From Jonesiaceae bacterium BS-20 (GTDB lineage Bacteria; Actinomycetota; Actinomycetes; Actinomycetales; Cellulomonadaceae): a stretch of 64,000 nt of DNA. Shown here one piece after another: positions 54,580 to 64,000 of this stretch. The stretch's first letter is position 1, and every line of letters starts with the position of its first letter. Location: contig CP146203.1 in assembly GCA_039995105.1 (NCBI GenBank), positions 744,001 to 808,000 on the forward strand, read 5' to 3'. The notes under the pieces were generated by a model, which saw only the letters and a list, made by a program, of their open reading frames with translations, did no database searches and was not told where the DNA came from. Position numbers and translations under genes: made by a program.

Positions 54580-55194
54580 ATGGCCGTGATGACTAATCAG
54601 GGATTATCCGCAGCGGCCGAGTGGCACCCGCCATCTTGGGAAGAAGTGGTGCAGGAACACTTTGGCAGGGTGTACCGGCTCGCGTTTCGGCTGAGCGGCA
54701 ACCAGCATGATGCTGAGGACATAACCCAAGAAGTTTTCATCCGGGTGTTCAAATCACTGAAGAACTTCCAACCCGGCTCAATTGAGGGTTGGCTCCACCG
54801 AATCACCACAAACGTGTTTCTGGATCTCGTGCGCCGCAAGAAGCGAATTCGCATGGACCCAATGGGGGAAGAAGCGGCCGGATACGCGGATCGAAGTGAC
54901 CTCAATGATCCGCAACGCCATTTTGACTACCGCAACCTCGACCACGACATTCAGCGTGCGCTCAATGACCTTGCGCCGCAATACCGAATTGTTGTGGTGC
55001 TGTGCGACATTGAGGGACTGAGCTACGAAGAAATAGCGCAAACCCTTGGGGTCAAGCTCGGTACCGTGCGGTCCCGTATCCACCGGGCCCGAGCGAAGCT
55101 GCGAGTGAGTTTGACACACCTGACCCCCAATGAACCGCTTCCAGCTGCTGCCAGCGTGGACCCAACCCTCAGCGCTGCGGGTGGTGGCCAGTGA
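54580..55194 (+). CDS. sigE: ECF RNA polymerase sigma factor (SigE type)
   Basis: A 204-residue ECF sigma factor. Region 2: [30 protein letters not shown] and [20 protein letters not shown] (-10 recognition). Region 4: [44 protein letters not shown] (-35 recognition). I use ATG 54580 (GGTGG 5 bp upstream); three upstream starts in frame are also possible. The rseA-like, htrA and tatB genes follow with overlaps, so this is the mycobacterial-type SigE envelope-stress operon. Autoregulation is likely but no SigE promoter was checked. Confidence 0.93.
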   Translation: MAVMTNQGLSAAAEWHPPSWEEVVQEHFGRVYRLAFRLSGNQHDAEDITQEVFIRVFKSLKNFQPGSIEGWLHRITTNVFLDLVRRKKRIRMDPMGEEAAGYADRSDLNDPQRHFDYRNLDHDIQRALNDLAPQYRIVVVLCDIEGLSYEEIAQTLGVKLGTVRSRIHRARAKLRVSLTHLTPNEPLPAAASVDPTLSAAGGGQ

Positions 55195-56150
55195 CGCCAC
55201 ACCTTGGGGAGCAAGCCTCTGCGTTGGTGGATAATCAACTTTCAGGTGCCGAGCAGGAGCGCGCTTTTATGCACTTAGCGCAGTGCGCGAGCTGCGTTGA
55301 AGAAGTAACGGCGATCCGGCAGGCTCGGGCGCTCCTACACCGAGCCTCGCAGGTCCCAGCCCCCCGGTTGGAACTGATGGAATCGCTCATTCGATTGGAA
55401 GTTTCCGGGCCGCCCGCCCAATTCGCATCCCCGATTCCCGCGTTAGACGCTAACCCTTTCTTGGTTCCTCAGTCGGTGACCGCATCCGGGTATCGAGGCG
55501 ATATTAGTGGGCCCCAGGGACTTGCAAGACACTGGCCCAAGTATGTGGCGGGCCTAACCGTGAGCGCGTTATGTGCCAGCATGTACGTCCTGGGTGGACG
55601 TCCAACCGTAACGCCCCGGTTAACAGCGCTAGCAACGCAGGAACACCTGAGCAGAACATTGACCACTCATGACTTTGCGCCGGTATCTGAGGTCGCACAG
55701 CGGGGCAGATCCGGAATGATCAACGCAATTGATTGGCCCAAACTTGAGTCGTGGTTAGCCGCCCACAAGTACGCCGTCCCACAGAATCTACCTGCCTCGG
55801 TTACGGTCGAAAGGGTTGGATTTTCAACTGCGAACCCTGGAGTGCTCGAAATGGTTTTTGGTACCGACGTAGGCCAGGTCATGTTGACCGAAACTTACGG
55901 TCAACTGGATTTATCTGCGGTTTCCGCCCTGCCGCCAATTGAACATGAGTCAGGTAACATCTACGTGATCAGCCAGAGTCCGGCACACTTGATTTGGCAG
56001 AGCGGTGAAAACGTTGTTGAACTGAGCTCGACGGCCTCGGTATCCCAGATTGGTCAGATGACTGAACAGTTTGCAGTCAGCAACAGCGATCAGGGTCTGA
56101 CGGACCGCATGGTTCGTGGGCTCACACAGATAACCGGAGTGCAGCCATGA
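55191..56150 (+). CDS. rseA: Zinc-containing anti-sigma factor (RseA-like)
   Basis: A 319-residue protein from GTG 55191, overlapping the sigE stop. It has the ZAS motif HLAQCASC (His x3 Cys x2 Cys, about residues 28-36) with the preceding helix [19 protein letters not shown] hydrophobic segment lies near 120-140 ([22 protein letters not shown]), followed by a polar ~170-residue domain. The extracytoplasmic part has no recognised fold. It should hold SigE inactive until stress, when redox or proteolysis frees it. It overlaps htrA by 4 bp. Confidence 0.85.
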   Translation: MTPHLGEQASALVDNQLSGAEQERAFMHLAQCASCVEEVTAIRQARALLHRASQVPAPRLELMESLIRLEVSGPPAQFASPIPALDANPFLVPQSVTASGYRGDISGPQGLARHWPKYVAGLTVSALCASMYVLGGRPTVTPRLTALATQEHLSRTLTTHDFAPVSEVAQRGRSGMINAIDWPKLESWLAAHKYAVPQNLPASVTVERVGFSTANPGVLEMVFGTDVGQVMLTETYGQLDLSAVSALPPIEHESGNIYVISQSPAHLIWQSGENVVELSSTASVSQIGQMTEQFAVSNSDQGLTDRMVRGLTQITGVQP

Positions 56151-57721
56151 CATATCCTGACCAATCGCCGATCATCCCTGACCCGGTCAACAGGTTTGCG
56201 CCGCCGCCAAATGGAATACCTGAGCCGCCAGTCCAGCAGGCAGGGTCAGCACCCGAGCAAGTATCCGGTTTTCCAGCAGATCGGCCAGATACTCAACCAG
56301 CGGCTAACGGAAGCCCGTTCGCAGCCCCCGGTGGGCTGGGAGCCGAATACGCGGCCCAGACGAGCCCGTTTGCGGCCCCAGGTGGGGGAGGAACCCCGCA
56401 CGGGGCCCAGCCCAGCCAACCCGAAACCCCGCCGGTTCCACTTCCACCTACGGCGGGCTACAACGCCACGTTGCACCAGGAAGTCTTTGGGCAGGTTCCT
56501 TCGCCCTTTGATCAAGAACACGGCTCACCGTATTCATCCATTGGCGCAGGGCCGCTCATGGCAGCCGGTTACTTTGGTGAATCTCAAATTCCGCACACTC
56601 CACACACGCCGAGAAAGCGTGGTCTTGGGTTTGGTGCGGTCACCGGCTTAGTTCTACTGGCATTGGTAGCGGGCGCCGGCGGCGGTGTGCTGGCCACAAA
56701 GTTTCTCCCTGGGTCGTCTACAACCGCGGGTAAAACCGTCATTACCCAGGTTGGCCCCGGTGATTCGGATACGGACTTGAGCCGCACCCCCGGATCGGTT
56801 GCGGACACTGCGTCGCGCGTTTTGCCTTCGGTGGTATCGATCCAGGTCGCTAGCGGCGGCGGGTTTAGCACCGGATCCGGGTTTGTCCTGACCGCAGATG
56901 GCTACATTATTACAAATGATCACGTCATCCAAGAGGCTAAAGATGGTGGAACCGTCACGGTAGCATTTGCCGATGGTCAGGAGTACACCGCTGAGCTCAT
57001 TGGGTCGACGGTTGAATACGACCTCGCTGTAATTAAGGTCGAGCGTGACGGACTGCAACCCCTAGCATTAGCTGACTCGGACGCCCTCGTTGTTGGTGAT
57101 CAGGTCATTGCGATTGGTGCTCCGCTGGGTCTTGAAGGCACGGTTACTACGGGTATTATTTCCGCGTTAAACCGCCCGGTTACGGCCGGGGACGTTCAGT
57201 CCACCTCGTATATCAACGCGGTCCAAACCGATGCTGCAATTAACCCGGGCAACTCGGGTGGCCCGTTGGTCAACGTGTCGGGAGAGGTGATCGGGGTGAA
57301 CTCCGCGATCGCCCAAACGCCAAGCCAACTCAGTGGCACCACCGGATCAATTGGTCTGGGCTTTGCCATTGCGTCCAATCAAGTTGGCCGCACTGCCGCC
57401 CAGATCATTGAAAATGGTTATGCGACCTATCCAATTATTGGCGTCCTGTTGAACTCCGTGTACGCGGGTGAGGGTGTGCAGATTGTGCCAACCAATACTC
57501 CGGGTCAACCGGCAGTGACGCCGGGCGGCCCCGGGGCCCTAGCCGGTTTGGAACCGGGGGAGATCATTTTGGCCATAAATGGTCGCCCCGTAACCCAGTC
57601 TGATGAGCTCATCGTTGCGATCCGGGCCAAGGCTCCCGGGGATGAAGTAGAGTTAACAGTTCGCAATGGCTCGAAGGAACGCTTGGTAACGATGGTCCTT
57701 GGGGAAGCAAAAAGCGAGTAG
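56147..57721 (+). CDS. htrA: HtrA/DegP-like serine protease
   Basis: A 524-residue protein. The first ~160 residues are Pro/Gly/Gln-rich and disordered (cytoplasmic), then a TM segment (LGFGAVTGLVLLALVAGAGGGVLAT, ~166-190). The trypsin-like domain has the triad in ITNDHVIQEA (His), EYDLAVIKVERDG (Asp), and AAINPGNSGGPLVNVSGEVIGVNS (Ser). A PDZ domain ends the protein (APGDEVELTVRNG; GLEPGEIILAINGRPV). It degrades or refolds damaged exported proteins. It is coupled to the anti-sigma gene, matching its role in the SigE response. Confidence 0.95.
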   Translation: MTYPDQSPIIPDPVNRFAPPPNGIPEPPVQQAGSAPEQVSGFPADRPDTQPAANGSPFAAPGGLGAEYAAQTSPFAAPGGGGTPHGAQPSQPETPPVPLPPTAGYNATLHQEVFGQVPSPFDQEHGSPYSSIGAGPLMAAGYFGESQIPHTPHTPRKRGLGFGAVTGLVLLALVAGAGGGVLATKFLPGSSTTAGKTVITQVGPGDSDTDLSRTPGSVADTASRVLPSVVSIQVASGGGFSTGSGFVLTADGYIITNDHVIQEAKDGGTVTVAFADGQEYTAELIGSTVEYDLAVIKVERDGLQPLALADSDALVVGDQVIAIGAPLGLEGTVTTGIISALNRPVTAGDVQSTSYINAVQTDAAINPGNSGGPLVNVSGEVIGVNSAIAQTPSQLSGTTGSIGLGFAIASNQVGRTAAQIIENGYATYPIIGVLLNSVYAGEGVQIVPTNTPGQPAVTPGGPGALAGLEPGEIILAINGRPVTQSDELIVAIRAKAPGDEVELTVRNGSKERLVTMVLGEAKSE

Positions 57722-57756
57722 TTTACCGGCTGGATTCAATCTTAGAAGGCGTTGAC

Positions 57757-58206
57757 GTGTTCGGAATTAATGGTGGCGAGCTCATCATCATCCTTGTGCT
57801 TGCCGTGGTTATTATCGGGCCTGAACGGCTGCCGCAATTTGCGGAACAATTAGCGCACTGGGTCCGCAAGGGCAAGCAACTCTTTGCGCAAGCGAAAGAA
57901 AAGGTTGACGAGGAACTGGGCCCAGAAATTGGGGATGTCGACTGGGCCAAGCTTGACCCACGGCAATATGACCCCCGCAAGATTGTCCGTGAAACCCTCC
58001 TAGAAGACACGGTTCTGGACCCCGCGTACGCAGCGAAACAAGCAGCCAAAGCGGCTGGAGCCGCGGTCCCGGTAACAGCTATGGTCGCCGGGGGCCCAGC
58101 TGCGGCATCGGGAATCCCAAAATCGCCATATGCCGGGTCCGGATTTGAAAGATATCAACCTCTCGATGCCGGGAAACCTGCCCCGTTTGACCCAGAAGCC
58201 ACCTAA
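57757..58206 (+). CDS. tatB: Sec-independent translocase subunit TatB
   Basis: A 149-residue protein from GTG 57757. It starts with a single N-terminal TM helix (GGELIIILVLAVVIIGPERLPQFAEQL), then an amphipathic helix (AHWVRKGKQLFAQAKEKVDEEL), and a long hydrophilic tail, the TatB layout. With TatA and TatC it exports folded twin-arginine proteins. It lies 35 bp after htrA, as in mycobacteria. The conserved Gly-Pro-Glu-Arg-Leu-Pro after the helix is intact. Confidence 0.93.
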   Translation: MFGINGGELIIILVLAVVIIGPERLPQFAEQLAHWVRKGKQLFAQAKEKVDEELGPEIGDVDWAKLDPRQYDPRKIVRETLLEDTVLDPAYAAKQAAKAAGAAVPVTAMVAGGPAAASGIPKSPYAGSGFERYQPLDAGKPAPFDPEAT

Positions 58207-59280
<1,074 letters not shown>

Positions 59281-59282
59281 GT

Positions 59283-59837
59283 ATGAGTCCAGACGAGCTA
59301 GGGCCGGATCAAAAACAAATAGGAATTTCCATAGCAATTCCGCCGCCATTCGCAGAGGAACTGACCGCTGCACGGGAGAGCTTTGGTGACCCGCTTGCGC
59401 GTGCCATTCCTCCGCATATCACCCTGCTTGGCCCCACGGTCATCAACGTTGGGGACCTTGACATGATCCGGGACCACACCGCTAGGGCCGCTAACACGAT
59501 CAAGCCCTTCCGGGTGCACCTTCGTGGGACCGCGACTTTTAGGCCGATTTCTCCCGTGGTCTTCATCCAGGTGGTACAAGGTATCTCCGAATGTGAATCT
59601 CTTGAGCGGGCAGTTCGTAGCGGACCGCTGGATCTACCAACCAGGTTTAACTACCACCCCCACGTCACAATTGCGCATGAGGTTTCAGAGCGTGAACTGG
59701 ACCGAGCCTTTGCAGACATGAACTCCTACAATGCGATTTTTCAGATCAATAAGATCCACCTATTCGAGCACGGCTCCGACCATAGGTGGCGTCCTGTGAC
59801 GAGTTTCCCATTGGGATCTTCCGGAGGAATCTCCTAA
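59283..59837 (+). CDS. 2'-5' RNA ligase (LigT/2H phosphoesterase)-like protein
   Basis: A 184-residue protein with the two HxT/S motifs of the 2H superfamily: IPPHITLLGP (about 39-48) and YHPHVTIAHE (about 121-130). The spacing of about 82 residues is normal. 2H enzymes open or join 2',5'-phosphodiester or cyclic phosphate bonds in RNA. ATG 59283, 2 bp after trpS stop, suggests co-transcription; a role in RNA repair would fit but is not shown. Confidence 0.88.
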   Translation: MSPDELGPDQKQIGISIAIPPPFAEELTAARESFGDPLARAIPPHITLLGPTVINVGDLDMIRDHTARAANTIKPFRVHLRGTATFRPISPVVFIQVVQGISECESLERAVRSGPLDLPTRFNYHPHVTIAHEVSERELDRAFADMNSYNAIFQINKIHLFEHGSDHRWRPVTSFPLGSSGGIS

Positions 59838-59888
59838 CAGGCCGTGCCATGACCAGGCATTGGGTTTATGGTCGCTTAGGCTCATAGG

Positions 59889-61025
59889 GTGAGTCCTAAC
59901 AAACGATTTTCTCTCCCCGCACTGTTCACCGCGCTAGCACTGTGGCTGAAGCAATTCAGTGCACTGATTGTGGCCTCCCGTCCATTGCGGGCTTGGAAAC
60001 GGTTCACGCAGGCGAATGGTCCAACCCTCTGCGGTGGCATTGCATACACCGCGCTATTTTCTATTTTTGGTGCACTGACCATCGGGTATACCGTGTTCTC
60101 CCGGATCCTTGGTGGTAATGAAGAGCTGATGGATTCACTGTTGGATACCATCGACGACTTCATGCCCGGGTTACTGAAGATCAATGGAAAAGATGGGCTG
60201 ATTGCTCCCAACAGTCTCATTTTGGAATCCGGCCTGACCCTGACCTCGGTGATTGCCGGTGTCGTACTGTTATGGGCCGCGCTGGGGTGTATGAGCGCAA
60301 TTAGGCGTTCGACACGGGCTATGTTTGACCTGCCGGTCAAACAGTCCAACATGGCGCTGGCAAAGTTGCGTGAGCTGGCAGGTTTGGGAATCCTTGGATT
60401 GAGCGTCCTCGTAGTAACGGTCGCCTCGGTCTCAGTCACGGCAGCCGGGCGCTGGTTCATTGGCGCATTTAACTTGCCGGACTTCGCCAACTGGGCGATT
60501 CCCACAGGAACCATTTTCATCAGTTTCCTGATCGATGGTGCAGTCTTCTTGCTCGTTGTACGAGTCCTTGCCGGGGTGCAACTGCCTACGCGAGACAAAC
60601 TCCTTGGGGCTGGGCTGTCCGCACTGGGATATGGGGCGCTGCGACAAGTTGGAACCGCGCTCGTAGCATCCAGCGCTTCGAATGCCTCGGGTAACTTCGT
60701 TGTTGCTTCCCTTGCTGTCTTCATAACCCTGCTGCTGTGGGTAAACTTCAGTGCCACCATTTTTCTTGTGGTGTGTGCATTTGCTGCCAACCCCACACAA
60801 GCGGAATTAGATATGGCCACCCCTATTCCAGGGCAGCAACCACTCGTGACAATAGCCAACCAGCCCGTAGACCCTATTTCCCAGCAGATTTCACGGAACC
60901 GGGCTCTCATCTTGCGGGAAATTCTGGTAGCCCTCGCCGCTTTCCAACTGGGCAAACGAGCCCAGCGCAAGCAGGCAGTCAAGAACTGCACGGAAGCGGG
61001 CAACAAAGATAGGTTGACCGTCTGA
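59889..61025 (+). CDS. YihY/BrkB family membrane protein
   Basis: A 378-residue protein from GTG 59889 with six hydrophobic segments. It has the family motif near the first segment (NGPTLCGGIAYTALFSIFGALTIGYTVF) and TPTRDKLLGAGLSALGY-like LPTRDKLLGAGLSALGYGALRQVG later. Members were once called ribonuclease BN or virulence factor BrkB; the present view is an integral membrane protein of unknown function. An antisense frame of nearly the same length covers it and I reject that. A bidirectional terminator follows. Confidence 0.88.
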   Translation: MSPNKRFSLPALFTALALWLKQFSALIVASRPLRAWKRFTQANGPTLCGGIAYTALFSIFGALTIGYTVFSRILGGNEELMDSLLDTIDDFMPGLLKINGKDGLIAPNSLILESGLTLTSVIAGVVLLWAALGCMSAIRRSTRAMFDLPVKQSNMALAKLRELAGLGILGLSVLVVTVASVSVTAAGRWFIGAFNLPDFANWAIPTGTIFISFLIDGAVFLLVVRVLAGVQLPTRDKLLGAGLSALGYGALRQVGTALVASSASNASGNFVVASLAVFITLLLWVNFSATIFLVVCAFAANPTQAELDMATPIPGQQPLVTIANQPVDPISQQISRNRALILREILVALAAFQLGKRAQRKQAVKNCTEAGNKDRLTV

Positions 61026-61137
61026 CTCCAGCACTATGAACTATGAGGTTTCCGAAATTTCCACGCGGGCAAAGCGCCTTGCGTGGGGCCACTGGGGCTG
61101 GGGGGCTTTGCTGCCGGTGGGGATGGCAACCGCTGGC

Positions 61138-61177
61138 AAAAAAACTAGGTGGGGCTACGGCCCCACCTAGTTTTTTT
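61138..61177. terminator. Strong bidirectional terminator
   Basis: AAAAAAACTAGGTGGGGC tac GGCCCCACCTAGTTTTTTT: a long stem with A- and T-runs on both flanks. It ends the plus-strand YihY gene and the minus-strand sdh operon. Confidence 0.95.
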
Positions 61178-61200
61178 GTCTACCTTGTTACTGAAACTGC

Positions 61201-61965
61201 TTAGAAGGCGCGGCGGATCATTGCCTGCTTGACCTCGGCAATTGCCTTGGTCACTTCAATTCCACGTGGGCAAGCCTCGGTGCAGTTGAAGGTGGTGCGG
61301 CAACGCCACACGCCTTCCTTGTCGTTGAGGATCTCGAGGCGCTGCTCGGCACCCGCGTCACGGGAGTCAAAGATGAAGCGGTGGGCGTTGACAATGGCCG
61401 CAGGGCCAAAGTATTGTCCATCGGTCCAAAAGACCGGGCAAGATGACGTGCACGCAGCGCACAGAATGCACTTGGTGGTGTCATCAAAGCGCTCACGTTC
61501 GGCAGCACTCTGAATGCGTTCCTTGGAAGGCTGGTTGCCCTCGGTGATCAGGAACGGCATGATCTCACGGTAGGAAGCGAAGAACGGTTCCATGTCCACA
61601 ACCAGGTCCTTCAAGACCGGCAAGCCCTTAATGGGCTCAACCAGAATTGGCTTGTCCGGGTTAATGTCCTTGAGCAGAGTCTTGCACGCAAGACGGTTGC
61701 GGCCGTTAATGCGCATGGCGTCTGATCCACAAATACCGTGGGCGCATGAGCGCCTAAAGGTCAGCGAGCCATCGTGGTCCCACTTGATCTTGTGTAGAGC
61801 ATCAAGAACGCGGTCCGTGCCGTACATGGTGAGCTTGTACTCGTCCCAGTACGACTCTTCGCCGCGGTCGGACTCAGGCAGGTAACGCCGTACCTTGAGG
61901 GTGATATCAAAGGTCTTGATTTCACTCGCGGGCTTGGGCTGGGCGTTTTCAATTGTGGGCGACAT
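61201..61965 (-). CDS. sdhB: Succinate dehydrogenase iron-sulfur subunit
   Basis: A 254-residue protein. The three cluster motifs are in order: CAHGICGSDAMRINGRNRLAC ([2Fe-2S], about 74-95), CILCAACTSSCPVFW ([4Fe-4S], ~168-182) and CRTTFNCTEACPRGI ([3Fe-4S], ~225-240). It passes electrons from the flavin subunit to the quinone. Its start overlaps the sdhA stop by 1 bp. It is the last gene of the sdh operon before the terminator. Confidence 0.97.
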   Translation of the reverse strand: MSPTIENAQPKPASEIKTFDITLKVRRYLPESDRGEESYWDEYKLTMYGTDRVLDALHKIKWDHDGSLTFRRSCAHGICGSDAMRINGRNRLACKTLLKDINPDKPILVEPIKGLPVLKDLVVDMEPFFASYREIMPFLITEGNQPSKERIQSAAERERFDDTTKCILCAACTSSCPVFWTDGQYFGPAAIVNAHRFIFDSRDAGAEQRLEILNDKEGVWRCRTTFNCTEACPRGIEVTKAIAEVKQAMIRRAF

Positions 61966-63815
61966 CAGTAGTTCCGTTCCATCGGCTCGTACCGGGTCTG
62001 TACTACGGGCTTGGACCCGAGGACAACCTTGTACGTATCGAATTCTGATACGTGCGCAAATGCAGTGTCCAGGTTGATCTCGTCTTCGACGGACTCGTGG
62101 TTACCCTCCGAGCCTTCGAGTGGGCGACGGTAGATCATGGTGTGCTGCATGTAGTTTGCGTCATCACGGTCTGGGTAGTCCTCGCGGAAGTGGCCACCGC
62201 GTGACTCCTTGCGGTTGAGCGCTGCAATAACCGTGACCTCAGCGAGGTCCAGCAAGAAGCCGAGCTCGAGAGCCTCAAGCAGGTCCGTGTTAAACATTTT
62301 GCCCTTGTCCTGGACTGAAACGTTCTTATACCGGCCCTGAAGCACCCGAATATCAGCCAGTGCCTGGCGTAGGGACTCGTCGGTGCGGAAGACCTGGGCG
62401 TTAGCGTCCATGGTCTCCTGTAGCGCGCTACGTACCTCGGCTACGCGCTCACCGTCTGGGCGCGTGCGTAGTTCTTCAAGCTGGCGTACCACGGGTAGGT
62501 GGGCCTCAGCTGGCAGGTCAATGAAGCTCGCGGTCTTGGCGTAGGCGGCGGCGCTGCGTCCGGCGCGCTTACCAAAGACGTTGATATCGAGCAGGGAGTT
62601 GGTACCCAAGCGGTTGGCGCCGTGGACCGAAACGCAGGCCACCTCACCGGCCGCATAGAGGCCACGAACAACATCGGTTGAGTTCCGTAGAACTTCGGTT
62701 TCAATGTTGGTTGGGATGCCGCCCATTGCGTAGTGCGCGGTTGGGTATACCGGAACCGGTTCCGTGTATGGCTCAATACCTAGGTAGGTACGTGCAAACT
62801 CGGTGATATCTGGAAGCTTGGCGTCGATGTGAGCCGGTTCCAGGTGGGTCAGGTCAAGCAGAACGTAGTCCTTGTTTGGCCCGGCACCACGGCCTTCACG
62901 GACCTCATTTGCCATTGAGCGCGCAACAATATCGCGCGGGGCAAGGTCCTTAATGGTCGGTGCGTAACGCTCCATGAAGCGTTCACCATCACCGTTACGT
63001 AGAATTCCACCCTCACCACGGGCAGCCTCAGACAGCAGGATGCCCAAGCCCGCAAGGCCGGTTGGGTGGAACTGGAAGAATTCCATGTCCTCAAGTGGCA
63101 GTCCGCGGCGTAGAGCCAGGGCCATGCCGTCACCGGTCAGGGTGTGAGCGTTTGAGGTGGTCTTGAAGATCTTGCCCGCGCCGCCGGTTGCAAAGACGAT
63201 CGACTTGGCCTGGAAGACGTGAATCTCACCGGTCGCAAGGTCGTAGGCAACCACGCCGGTTGCGTTGACCTCTTCGCCATCGGGGACATGCCCAGCAGAT
63301 AGATCGTGATCAACGATGAGGTCGAGCACGTAGAACTCGTTAAAAAATTCAACGTCTTGCTTGACGCAGTTTTGGTACAGGGTCTGCAAGATCATGTGCC
63401 CGGTGCGGTCAGCTGCGTAGCAGGCGCGGCGTACGGCAGCTTCACCGTGGTTACGGGTGTGTCCACCGAAGCGGCGCTGGTCGATCTTGCCTTCTGGGGT
63501 GCGGTTAAACGGCAGGCCCATGCGCTCAAGGTCGAGAACAGCGTCAATGGCTTCTTTGGCCATGACCTCTGCTGCGTCCTGGTCTACCAGGTAGTCGCCA
63601 CCCTTGACGGTGTCAAAGGTGTGCCACTCCCAGTTGTCTTCTTCCACGTTGGCCAGTGCGGCGCACATGCCGCCCTGAGCAGCACCCGTGTGGGAACGGG
63701 TTGGGTAAAGCTTTGAAATAACGGCTGTGCGGGCTTCCCCGGATGCCTCCAGTGCTGCGCGCATTCCCGCGCCACCGGCTCCGACGATCACTACGTCGTA
63801 CTGATGGATCTGCAT
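61965..63815 (-). CDS. sdhA: Succinate dehydrogenase flavoprotein subunit
   Basis: A 616-residue protein from ATG 63815 ([24 protein letters not shown]); AGGAGG lies about 12 bp upstream. The FAD-binding Rossmann motif GAGGAG is at the start, the covalent-FAD His region [10 protein letters not shown] near 48, and [11 protein letters not shown]-like [23 protein letters not shown] later. It also has [21 protein letters not shown] and [24 protein letters not shown]. It oxidises succinate to fumarate (Complex II/TCA cycle). The upstream part of the frame (to 63908) overlaps sdhD and is not used. Confidence 0.97.
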   Translation of the reverse strand: MQIHQYDVVIVGAGGAGMRAALEASGEARTAVISKLYPTRSHTGAAQGGMCAALANVEEDNWEWHTFDTVKGGDYLVDQDAAEVMAKEAIDAVLDLERMGLPFNRTPEGKIDQRRFGGHTRNHGEAAVRRACYAADRTGHMILQTLYQNCVKQDVEFFNEFYVLDLIVDHDLSAGHVPDGEEVNATGVVAYDLATGEIHVFQAKSIVFATGGAGKIFKTTSNAHTLTGDGMALALRRGLPLEDMEFFQFHPTGLAGLGILLSEAARGEGGILRNGDGERFMERYAPTIKDLAPRDIVARSMANEVREGRGAGPNKDYVLLDLTHLEPAHIDAKLPDITEFARTYLGIEPYTEPVPVYPTAHYAMGGIPTNIETEVLRNSTDVVRGLYAAGEVACVSVHGANRLGTNSLLDINVFGKRAGRSAAAYAKTASFIDLPAEAHLPVVRQLEELRTRPDGERVAEVRSALQETMDANAQVFRTDESLRQALADIRVLQGRYKNVSVQDKGKMFNTDLLEALELGFLLDLAEVTVIAALNRKESRGGHFREDYPDRDDANYMQHTMIYRRPLEGSEGNHESVEDEINLDTAFAHVSEFDTYKVVLGSKPVVQTRYEPMERNY

Positions 63816-63856
63816 CTTGTTCGATGCCTCCTGTTTAGAAGTTTGAAGGGGAACGA

Positions 63857-64000
63857 TCAGGCGGTGCAGATCGAGGGGAGCAGGTCTGCCGGGGCGCCGG
63901 GTGGGCACGGTTCAAACGTGAAGATCACAAGGGTACCGAGCACCACGGTGATGGTGAAGGCCAAGTACAACAGTACTTTCAGCGTTGCCCGGGTGCGGTA
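63857..64000 (-). CDS. sdhD: Succinate dehydrogenase membrane anchor subunit, C-terminal part
   Basis: The last 47 residues of a membrane protein, running off the right edge. A TM helix is visible ([23 protein letters not shown]) followed by a short Pro/Cys-rich end. Its position just before sdhA in the same orientation matches the order sdhC-sdhD-sdhA-sdhB of actinobacteria. It anchors the enzyme and helps form the quinone site. Identity rests mainly on context; only the end is seen. Confidence 0.8.
   Translation of the reverse strand, partial: YRTRATLKVLLYLAFTITVVLGTLVIFTFEPCPPGAPADLLPSICTA

Noticed and set aside
59882-61006. 374-codon antisense frame over the YihY/BrkB gene
   Set aside because: It mirrors the sense gene, has Ser/Thr/Arg-rich unnatural composition and no family motif; the sense protein has clear TM segments and family motifs.

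Overview
The window looks like chromosomal DNA of a moderately high-GC actinobacterium, most likely of the order Micrococcales. The evidence is gene content and order. There is an ECF sigma factor, anti-sigma factor, HtrA and TatB cluster with a divergent O-methyltransferase. A LOG-family gene is followed by a folP2-type gene and a DUF3117 gene. MshB of mycothiol synthesis, a 7Fe ferredoxin next to citrate synthase, and sdhDAB are also present. I cannot assign a genus from sequence alone.

Layout: 1-6.3 kb is housekeeping (a sugar kinase running off the left edge, xseB, xseA, ispH, rmuC, ychF). 6.3-11.2 kb is a compact three-gene restriction-modification-like module: two adenine methyltransferase-like proteins and a GIY-YIG/helicase protein. 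11.4-22.2 kb is a mobile element. On the plus strand it has a large serine recombinase, an ArdA antirestriction protein and a small ORF. Facing these, a seven-gene minus-strand operon encodes an excisionase-like HTH protein, a family B DNA polymerase, a DUF3223 protein, a small basic protein, a MobC-like protein, a relaxase, and a coiled-coil membrane protein whose gene overlaps the relaxase gene by 428 bp. A group II intron sits in the terminator between the two convergent halves. The polymerase, relaxase and recombinase together resemble a pipolin-like or integrative mobilizable element. An IS3-family transposase remnant lies just beyond it.

22.7-32 kb is accessory or metabolic. It includes two genes interrupted by in-frame stops (a CPBP protease by TAG, a CrtA-like monooxygenase by TGA), a TetR/acetyltransferase pair with a palindromic operator at the start codon, a carboxyethylornithine-synthase-like dehydrogenase, and small membrane or DUF proteins. 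32.4-38 kb is a peptide ABC transporter operon (binding lipoprotein, two permeases, fused double ATPase). The binding protein reads as circularly permuted: its C-terminal lobe segment directly follows the lipoprotein signal, and its usual N-terminal segment ends the protein. This is the most unusual observation in the window.

38-64 kb is core genome: typA, mshB, a VanW-family wall protein, an ACT protein with pheA and tyrA, fdxA, gltA, a LOG-family gene, folP2-like, DUF3117, pepA, the sigE-rseA-htrA-tatB envelope-stress cluster, trpS, a 2'-5' RNA ligase-like gene, a YihY/BrkB membrane protein, and sdhB, sdhA and the end of sdhD. No tRNA, rRNA or CRISPR array was recognised.
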